A DNA stretch of 64,000 bases, from the NCBI GenBank assembly GCA_950295325.1, contig OX485806.1:54803169-54867168 (forward strand), written 5' to 3'. This DNA comes from Polytrichum commune. Taxonomy: Eukaryota; Streptophyta; Polytrichopsida; Polytrichales; Polytrichaceae. The notes under the pieces are model-generated. The model did no database searches and had not been told where the DNA came from. It saw nothing but the letters and a program-made list of their open reading frames with translations. Each line of letters begins with the position of its first letter. Position 1 is the stretch's first letter. Shown piece by piece: positions 56,580 through 64,000 of this stretch. A program made the translations under genes and the position numbers.

Positions 56580-56828
56580 TATTGCAAGTGTTTTATTAAG
56601 CAACATATATTTGAATGTCAATAAATGATATGGTTTGGTTTGGATTATTATAAAAATATTAGCGATGGACTGAAAGTATTTCAAATGATCCATGGTAATA
56701 CATTTCATTCATTTTTTCTTCATTTAAAATCTTTACAATTGAAAATATTCAATTCATGTAGTACTATATTGAGTTCATGAACCCTAAATCCGTGCACCTT
56801 TACTAATTTTGAATTCATTACTCATGTG
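56580..56828 (+). other. MULE-3 3' flank
   Basis: AT-rich; no gene is seen between the transposase stop and the degenerate terminal repeats. Confidence 0.4.
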
Positions 56829-56912
56829 TTACCGCTCATTGCTCATGTGTTACTGCTCACTGCTCGTATCATATTGCTCACCGCTTAGTGCTTAATGCTC
56901 ATCGCTCATAAG
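56829..56912 (+). repeat. Degenerate CGCTCA terminal repeats beside MULE-3
   Basis: ACCGCTCATTGCTCATG, ACTGCTCACTGCTCG and TTGCTCACCGCTTAG, then CATCGCTCATAAG, resemble the CGCTCAC ends next to MULE-1 and MULE-2 and lie at the matching 3' side. They are more diverged, as is the gene. Confidence 0.5.
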
Positions 56913-57909
56913 ATAGCTTCCCTCGACAAAGCACCAAAAAAATTTAAGGAATTATAAATTTTTAAGAACCACGGATAGTAGGTTCTCATATTATTGGACC
57001 AACCCATATTAATGGTCAAAGTGGAGACAAAGGTTAGGGAACAACGAGTGGAAGAAAATAAGATTTGGGTAATTTGGACCAAGAGAAAATCAAAGATGAT
57101 GAACATGATTTGGTAATTGGTACTCCTTTCAAGACATATGTATTGATAACAAAGTCTACCAAAGGAAAAAAAATACTCTTACATCTCGAAAGCATAAAGC
57201 CAAAGCAAAGGAGAATTTTTTTCAATAACACTTAAACGATAAATGACCTCCAAATATGAAGTTGTAAACTAAAAATTTGAAAAAAAATTCAAACATATTC
57301 AAGACTAGAAAGGTCAAATGACTTAGATACAAATTTTTTTTTTAAAAAAACCTCTCAATAGAGAAGATCTTGAAAAACTAAATATATACTTTGACAAAAG
57401 ATTCAAGCAAGTTAAAACCCTAAGAGAAAATCTCAATCAAATTAACGCTCAGGGCAACACTAGAAATAATTTAATCAAACTGGCAATCCTTCTATAGAAA
57501 ACAAAGGTTCTTTTACCTACATCTAAAGGTTAGTTGTCATAGATACTTAATATAGTAATTCAACAATGTATTTACGACCAATCAAGACGATACCAATGTG
57601 ATTAAAATACAATTTATTTCTAGTGTTGAGGTTGTAATCACTTTAATCAAAAGTTGGTGAGGGTTTATTGAGGTGTGTGTCTCTGATGCATTTTTTTATC
57701 CTGGTTGTATATAAAATTAAGTGTTACTAAGACCTAAGATGAAGTAAAAATTTCTAATCGAGTAAGGTTGAACATGCTCTTGTCTCAAGATATCAAAAAT
57801 ACTAATAAGATAGGCCACAACATCATAAGAGAAAACATGAACTACGATATCTATATGGACCTTTCCAAAGGGGTATAAGGCTAGGAAGTGAGTGAAAGAA
57901 GGGAGACAC
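56913..57909. other. AT-rich stretch without recognised feature
   Basis: About 1 kb in which the open frames are short and unconvincing. Nothing specific is seen. Confidence 0.4.
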
Positions 57910-59972
57910 TGTAGATAGTTTTTGAGGTTGGGTTCCAATTAAGAAAACCACAAAAGGAAGACTAAATGAGTGTCAGGTTTCACATCTAGGGACCACCATT
58001 AAGTTAATTGATAGATCACAGGGGAAACAAGATGAACTAAAGACAAAAAAACCCTAGGAAAATAACTTCTGAAGGGGTTTTAGAATTTATTTAATTAAGG
58101 TTAATGGTCACTCAAGGCAGTACATGCAATTGCTCAGTCACTCCCTTACAACCCACTCTCGTCAGTAGCATCCCTTTTGTTATGCTTTTGCAATACAAAG
58201 AGTCACAGTCAGCAATGGTCTTTTGAGTACACCATAGTTTCATACACACAAGGTTAAAGTTTTTTTGTTTTAGTCCATAGTCTCTTCCAACAGTATCCAG
58301 TGACCATAGGCCATACCACATGTTAGATGACACTACCACTATATCTCCATTTACATTCCTATAATTGCAATATTGATTGATTAAAATTGATGGTATGATA
58401 TTCAATCTTCTTTTATCTCTTCAGTATTGGCAAAACAACGTTTAACTTAATGTTTTTTAAATTAAGTTATTATAATTTGCAAAAGTCTAATTACAAGTGA
58501 CACGAGCTAAGTGAACCGGAACTAAGCGATCGAGTCTAATCCCTAGGACCATAGTCTAGAGAGCGTCGACCATAGTCTTAGTAATCAGTCACTAGTAACC
58601 AGTTCCAAGTAATGAGTCTCAGAGGGCAGGCCATAGTCTTAGTAGCAGTCACAAGTAAGCGTCAAGTTCTCGAAGACATACCTGGCCTCTTAGCAGGCCC
58701 ACCAAACGTTATGGGATATGTGGTTGACTCCTTCACGACGCAGTCCACTTCCATGTCTCCGCGGCTTCAATCCTTGCATAGTAGTACTCATGTCTCAGAT
58801 TCCTTTTAAATTTCCCACCAAATGTAGTCAGTTCCCTTGAGATTATCTAGTGGTAACAAATTTCCCATGGTGGTGGGCAAAGGATCATAGATATGAGGCG
58901 TTCGTGTGAGGGTGACTTGAACACTATAAATCCCAGTTTCATCGAATCAATTTGTTCAACATCTTCTCCTCTCACACCCAAGGGACTATGGTCAATTACC
59001 AGGGTTACTCTTGGACGCAATATCCAAGTACATTCTTCCGAATACAAATATGTCCCGCCTGAATTAGCTTGCTGCACGAAAAGTAGGACAACAGAATTCT
59101 TCTCTCTTCACGAGAGGTAGTGACCACCATTCTCTGCTCTTTGAATATCCACTACTAAAAATACAACATCTCATTACACAAAGTGCACATCATCCTTTCC
59201 CAGGGATCACGAACTACTATCGAACACCGTCACTTGAATCGATTTACTTTCACAGTAATACAGATGATCAATAAGAATACTTAGAATCCATAGTATCTTA
59301 AAATTTTTCCTCTTTACAAACACGACTCACAAATCCCACACTTATATTATAATAAGGGACATAGTTATTACTCTCTTCCTGAGAGGATAATTAAGCTCTC
59401 CGATTGATATTTTGAGTCGTACTGGACTCTTCCTTCAACACAACCAAACTACCTTTAACTCACTTAAACCACAAGAACACTAAATCAAGATTGTGGACCA
59501 TGCACTCATCTTAGGGAAAGTAAATCTTAAAATATTATATCATATAAAAGTTTTGATACATCAAAAGGGCTTCACACCCAGGATAAACAACAAACTATAG
59601 TTTCACTTCTCAACAGAGAGGAAGGAGAGCTACCCTCTTCACGAGCGGTAGTGAGAATGATCCCTCCCTCTCTCTCTTTTCTTATGGTCATGGCCAATTT
59701 TTCCTACACACAAAAAATAACCGTCTTCCCAACCAATGCATCTATTCATAACCAGATGCCTAAGTTCTTCCAATCAATCCCAAGACTACAGCCCTTCCCA
59801 GCCGACTCCTCAGCTATGGTCTATGGTCAGGTTAATTGGGAATAGTCATTTCCGCTATATCTTTACTAATTTTCCATTTCTTCACTATTCTAAAGTTATA
59901 ACCTTACTTCTGACCTTAAACCACACTAAATTTCAAAAGTAAGTCTAAGTTGTCCAAAAAAAACGTCTCACA
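57910..59972. mobile_element. LTR M (LTR family 3, like L), about 2063 bp
   Basis: It starts TGTAGATAGTTTTTGAGG and follows LTR L closely over the first 250 bp (GGGTTCCAATTAAGAAAACC, CAGTACATGCAATTG). It is again similar in parts up to the end CGTCTCACA. A one-mismatch duplication (GACAC 57905-57909, AACAC 59973-59977) fits these limits. It is shorter than L through internal deletions. No coding region is seen. Confidence 0.6.
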
Positions 59973-60545
59973 AACACATTTCATCTTATTACTACCTGAG
60001 TTTGTGGAAACAACCTGGCCTTTGAGCCCATTTGAATTAAATTTTCAAGCAAAGATTGTATCTCAATATTTTTGAATGCATAGTTGCAAATCAATTGTCT
60101 GTGCTCCAAGTTATTTAAATTTATCTAGAGTGATTAAACTGGAATACAAAGAATTTTGTTTAATTTTGGTGTTGAAAGGATTGGATTATGGAATAATTTG
60201 TGGAGTTAGCAAGGAATTATTCTTTGGATTTGATTGTGAGTTTATGTGTTGGAATTTTCATATTAAAAATATAATCTTTTGGGTTGTGAATTGATTAAGT
60301 TACCACTGCATGCCAAGCTATGGTCTAGAATTTAAAAGAGGTTGATAGATTTCCGCGTTTGTGGGCCAAGCCAAAGAGGTTGTGTTGGTTTTGGAAGATT
60401 GATGATCTCAAAAGTTATTTTTACTTCTGAATGAATATAAGGCTAGCTCATCTATCCACCCCCATTATGCTTCAAGCCATAGTCTTCTAAATGGGAGGTA
60501 TTGGTGTAACCTTGGATGCAATGAGGCCATGTGAATAACCGCCCT
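59973..60545. other. Stretch without recognised feature
   Basis: AT-rich sequence between LTR M and LTR H. Nothing is recognised; a short open frame at 60076-60294 has no supporting evidence. Confidence 0.4.
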
Positions 60546-60748
60546 TGTGAGGCCAAACCCCCCACCCTTAAGCGTCCGTAGTCCGAGTAGTGGGTTTGGG
60601 CTCACATTCCTCCGCGGTATTGGATTTGGACTTGGATGAGTCCATAGTGCAAGGTTCACCCTTCAAGTGGTCTTGGATTTAACTGGAATTTCACTTTTAA
60701 CAACTCAATGTACGATTTCAATACGTATGTGGAGAATGCACAAGTTAA

Positions 60749-60961
60749 CTATGTTATTTTAACCTCCTTATGCTCGGGTGCTATTTTGTCTTTGTTTGCT
60801 TCTAACGTCCATCCGGCTGCTTTAGCTACACAAGCCCTTAAGGATATCCCTCTCCTAAATGGAGTCCGTGCCGTTGACTCTATACTACCACTTGAACTAT
60901 CACTTGTGTATTCCGTATCGCTACTATAAGAGGTATCACTTGGTGTCTCCATACCGTACAT
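60749..60961 (-). CDS. Small LTR-embedded ORF, 70 aa (copy in LTR H)
   Basis: ATG at 60961 (MYGMETPSDTSYSSDTEYTS), then a Ser-rich segment and the conserved core ESTARTPFRRGISLRACVAK followed by AAGWTLE, ending TAG at 60749. It sits in the sense direction near the 3' end of the LTR, exactly as in LTR G. The N-terminus is longer than in G and acidic/Ser-rich. The function is unknown. Possibly it is the end of a fused or relocated retroelement protein, or a peptide produced from LTR-driven transcripts. Confidence 0.5.
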   Translation of the reverse strand: MYGMETPSDTSYSSDTEYTSDSSSGSIESTARTPFRRGISLRACVAKAAGWTLEANKDKIAPEHKEVKIT

Positions 60962-61239
60962 AAGCCTTTAAGTATTAAGAAATACTTATGTGACTTATGT
61001 CAATCTCTCCCTCGCACCTTTGGTCTTTGCTTCCTTTGTCTTGCCATTGCGAGAGTGCTCCACATTCTCCATTAAGTTGTGCACGTGGTTTATTTTTAAA
61101 GAGAGGATGCAAGTGTTAAAAAAAACACTATTCTCTATAGTCAATCTCAAATACATTTACTTGTGAAAGCCACACATAACACTAACTAGCATAATGTAAC
61201 TAACTACTTGTCTATGAGCTAATTAGGTAGGCTATCTAC

Positions 61240-61550
61240 TAAGCTCCTTCATGAACCCATCTCTTTACTTTCTAATTACATAAACCTAGCTCCTTCATAA
61301 ACCCAGCTTCTTAGCTTCTAACTAAACAAACCCAGCTCCTTCATAAACCCAGCTCCTTCATGAACCCAGCTTCTTAGCTTCTAACTAAACAAACCCAGCT
61401 CCTTCACAAACCCAGCTCCTTCATGAACCCAGCTCCTTAGCTTCTAACTAAACAAACCCAGGTCCTTCATAAACCCAGCTCTTTACTTTCTAACTAAACA
61501 AACCCAGCTCCTTCATAAACCCAGCTCCTTCATGAACCCACAACTTTGTA
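61240..61550. repeat. Short tandem repeats in LTR H
   Basis: AACCCAGCTCCTTCATRAA (about 17 bp) and a longer unit with CTTCTAACTAAACAAACCC are repeated at least ten and four times in this stretch. This looks like local slippage expansion. Confidence 0.85.
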
Positions 61551-62761
61551 GTTGTAATCCCCAACTACCTCACTAATTATTCAAGCCCTTAACTAATCTT
61601 CCTACCTAATTTCCCTAATTCTACTAACAACCCCTTTCTAATCACACAATTCTTCTCTAATCCTAAAATCCTAAAATCCTAGAGAGGAGAGGGGGAGAGA
61701 GAATTTCCTAACTTCACTAAGACTAACTAATCCACACAAGTATATTTTTGCACTCATCACAACATCAAGTGCTCAACTCTTAAACATGGAACTTGCAACC
61801 ACGTGTATTCAAAACATGAACTTTAAGTACCACAAATTGGAATCATGAATTAACTTTAAAATCCTTCACGTCAACACTAATTCTACCAAGAGGTCAAGCC
61901 CTCTTCAAGGCTAACAAGCCTTGGCTCTCAAACTAAAAACTAAGCACACACATGTGCTCCAATATGGCTTCCCACACCCACACTTATAACTCGTGGGGTG
62001 CCTTGGAGCACAAAGGAAAGAGAGGATGAGTGAGGGAAGAATGAGGGATTATATAGTAAGCTTGAGGGGGTGAGCACCCTCAAGGCTCACGATAAGCCCT
62101 TGAGATTTCCTCCTACTTAGTAGGCGCCAATCCTATCTTCTAAGTCTTCCTCCCTCAAATGATCAACAAGGATCCTAATTCGAACATTTAACTAGCCTTG
62201 GCTTTCTACCTACCACACTTTACCAAACTTGGGATGCTTCAACCCAAACTTAGCCTCCTTCGCTTTCCGCCGCCATAACTTTCTCCCCTTACTTTCCCAA
62301 ATCGTCGCTCACCACTTAATTCAAACCACGATGCTTAACTCGTGATTTGATTGGTGCTTTGAGAATTTGCTTATCCTCCACCTTGCATTCTTCCTTGGGC
62401 CTTCCCCATTAAGTGGCCATGATGAGGTGGTCCACTTGTGCGCTCCATGTGATCCTCCATTCATCCCAATTCGAATGCACTTGCCTCTTGAGTCACTTTG
62501 GTTGTCTCCATCCATTTGTACTAGCCTACTCACTAACTACTCAATCCAAGTTCTCCTTACCTATCCTCATTCACTCAAATCCTTCCGAAGGTAAAAACAC
62601 AATAACAACTCACATCCTAGCCTCTTACAACATGGTACTTCTAAGACTAACATTTCACTCTTTTTATATTTTTGTGAAGTAACATGCTACTTCAAAGTGC
62701 ATCAACTAACGTTTCAAGGGTCTAAGACTAAATGTGGGCACCCTTTTGGGCTCACAGCCCT

Positions 62762-64000
62762 CCACCAACACAATCCTCTTACTTGGGGTTCGCTAAGAAT
62801 GCACATGAAGGAATGCCAAAATAATGTTCATGCCCACACGAAGACATGGCCAAGTCTACCAGCGGGCGCATACATTTCGCCCACTCTGAGAAACACTCTC
62901 CCGACAACCCCAAAACAACAAGAATGAACATGGAAATGGCAATTTCAACTTCATGGCAACATGGAGCAAACTCCTCAATATCCAACCATTCTCCCAACCC
63001 ACTTGAAGAAGTAGGACTACACATGAAATTGCAAAATTGAACCTCATGGCCACATGTACAACCACTATCCTCACATCACAACCACTATCCTTACAACACT
63101 TGATCAACAACAACGCAAACACAAAATGTTAAACTGTGGTTGTGTATAGACATTATTTCATATATAATTTGGGCTGGCAATGTTGCAGATTGGTGTTTAC
63201 GGGTGTATGTGGTGGTCTTTGCAGGCTTTGTAGCCGAGCACCGACTCCGGCATGGACATGGGCGTCCATCCCACATTCTTGCGAGGACGTGCATGCATTT
63301 GTTTGTGTGGTGTCAGCCAAAGGGTTTGATGCCTCTACCATGGTAGTCAATGTTAATTGTGCGAGTTTCAAAATGAGTTGCTTGGGCAATTCCTAGAACG
63401 ATGGAGACGAAGGCTTGAGTTTATGGGTTTTTGATTTCTTGGAAACACTAAATTTGCACCTCCACCGCATTTGTGCATTTTAGAACAATTCATATGCATA
63501 TTTAATATCCATGGAAACACATTGAAGGGTTGATTACCCAAACATGGAACACCCCAATTGTTTGGAGGCAAAACATTGTCGAAGACATCAATCTCCAGAC
63601 AAATCTTGAAATTAGGAAGGGGCACATGTTCCGACATGTAGGACTAGAAACAAAAAAACTTTATCATCCACATGCCCCTTTGGTAAGGATCGGGGGCGGG
63701 TGTTGTGGCAATTGTTAATGGCAAGAACTAAACTCTTGTACAACAATCCAGAATGTTGCACAAGTGTATATGTTCTCACACAACCACAAATGCAGCCAAG
63801 ATATGCGCAACTCTCCCTTTAATGGAGTTGGAATATGGAATGCATTGGACAAACACAAAAATACAAGGATGCCCTAATAATTGCAGTCCCCATTGCATGC
63901 CCTATCCAAAAAACTTGGGAACTGGTGGGGTTTTGTGATGCATTTCCATGCGACATTTGGTGATAACACAAAGTTGCGCCTCCATTGATTTGCAGAAAAC
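62762..64000. other. Right edge of window, no recognised gene
   Basis: Mixed sequence with several overlapping short open frames on both strands, none with a recognisable domain or typical composition. Nothing can be supported. Confidence 0.4.

Larger units (their letters stand above)
60546..62756 (-). mobile_element. Solo LTR H (LTR family 2), 2211 bp
   Basis: On the plus strand it starts TGTGAGGCCAAACCCCCCACC and ends TTTTGGGCTCACA, with a perfect GCCCT duplication (60541-60545 and 62757-62761). The sense strand is minus (TATA-like ACTATATAATCC near 62047-62058, reverse). It contains a small ORF (60749-60961), a minisatellite (61240-61550), and a region matching LTR G in inverse orientation. 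Confidence 0.92.

Noticed and set aside
62762-64000. Several 60-90 codon ORFs at the right edge
   Set aside because: They overlap on both strands, lack domains and coding bias, and have no support.
1-64000. tRNA or rRNA genes
   Set aside because: No cloverleaf with A and B boxes or rRNA core sequence was recognised by eye; a covariance-model scan would be decisive.

Overview
The window looks like an intergenic, transposon-filled stretch of a land-plant nuclear genome. The evidence is Ty3/gypsy and Ty1/copia gag-pol remnants, a tRNA-iMet-type primer binding site, MULE-like transposases with short AT-rich GT-AG introns, and a TTTAGGG-like motif. I see no convincing single-copy host gene, rRNA, tRNA or CRISPR array. 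The species cannot be named from the sequence. The unusual MULE-like family would suit a large, repeat-rich genome, but this is only an impression.

Layout. 1-5435: a MULE-like transposase pseudogene (MULE-1), split by two antisense solo LTRs (A, B) with perfect 5-bp target duplications. 5422-12115: a reverse-strand Ty3/gypsy element with LTR, primer site, gag, protease, RT and RNase H. 12116-16796: a forward Ty3/gypsy pseudo-element split by another LTR (I). 16797-21166: a MULE-type end, an unidentified reverse-strand pseudogene and an 80-bp tandem array containing solo LTR C. 21167-21785: a truncated LTR (J).

21786-33379 appears to be one large composite DNA element. It has inverted ends built on TGTGAGCG/GAGCGG, a reverse-strand MULE-like transposase (MULE-2), a divergent basic ORF behind a shared TATA, and an 86-bp tandem array interrupted by a 2.76-kb LTR (L). 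33380-36552: an unidentified repeat protein split by LTR G. 37110-37825: a copia gag remnant. 38470-41283: a 2.8-kb LTR (N) containing a 178-bp minisatellite. 41825-47466: a decayed gypsy element whose 5' LTR (D) holds a nested LTR (E), whose RNase H module is triplicated, and which hosts a 1-kb TIR element (O) with an 8-bp duplication.

47467-52450: a decayed multi-exon reverse-strand gene whose C-terminal part resembles an N6/N4-type DNA methyltransferase. It lies head-to-head with a third MULE-like transposase (MULE-3, 53083-56579). 57910-59972: a relative of LTR L. 60546-62756: solo LTR H. The remainder has no recognisable gene.

The main observations are: (i) a small ORF inside two LTRs of one family whose codon differences are mostly synonymous; (ii) the composite MULE-like element with a built-in satellite array; (iii) head-to-head partner genes beside two MULE-like transposases, one methyltransferase-like; (iv) an intron at the same position in all three transposases.
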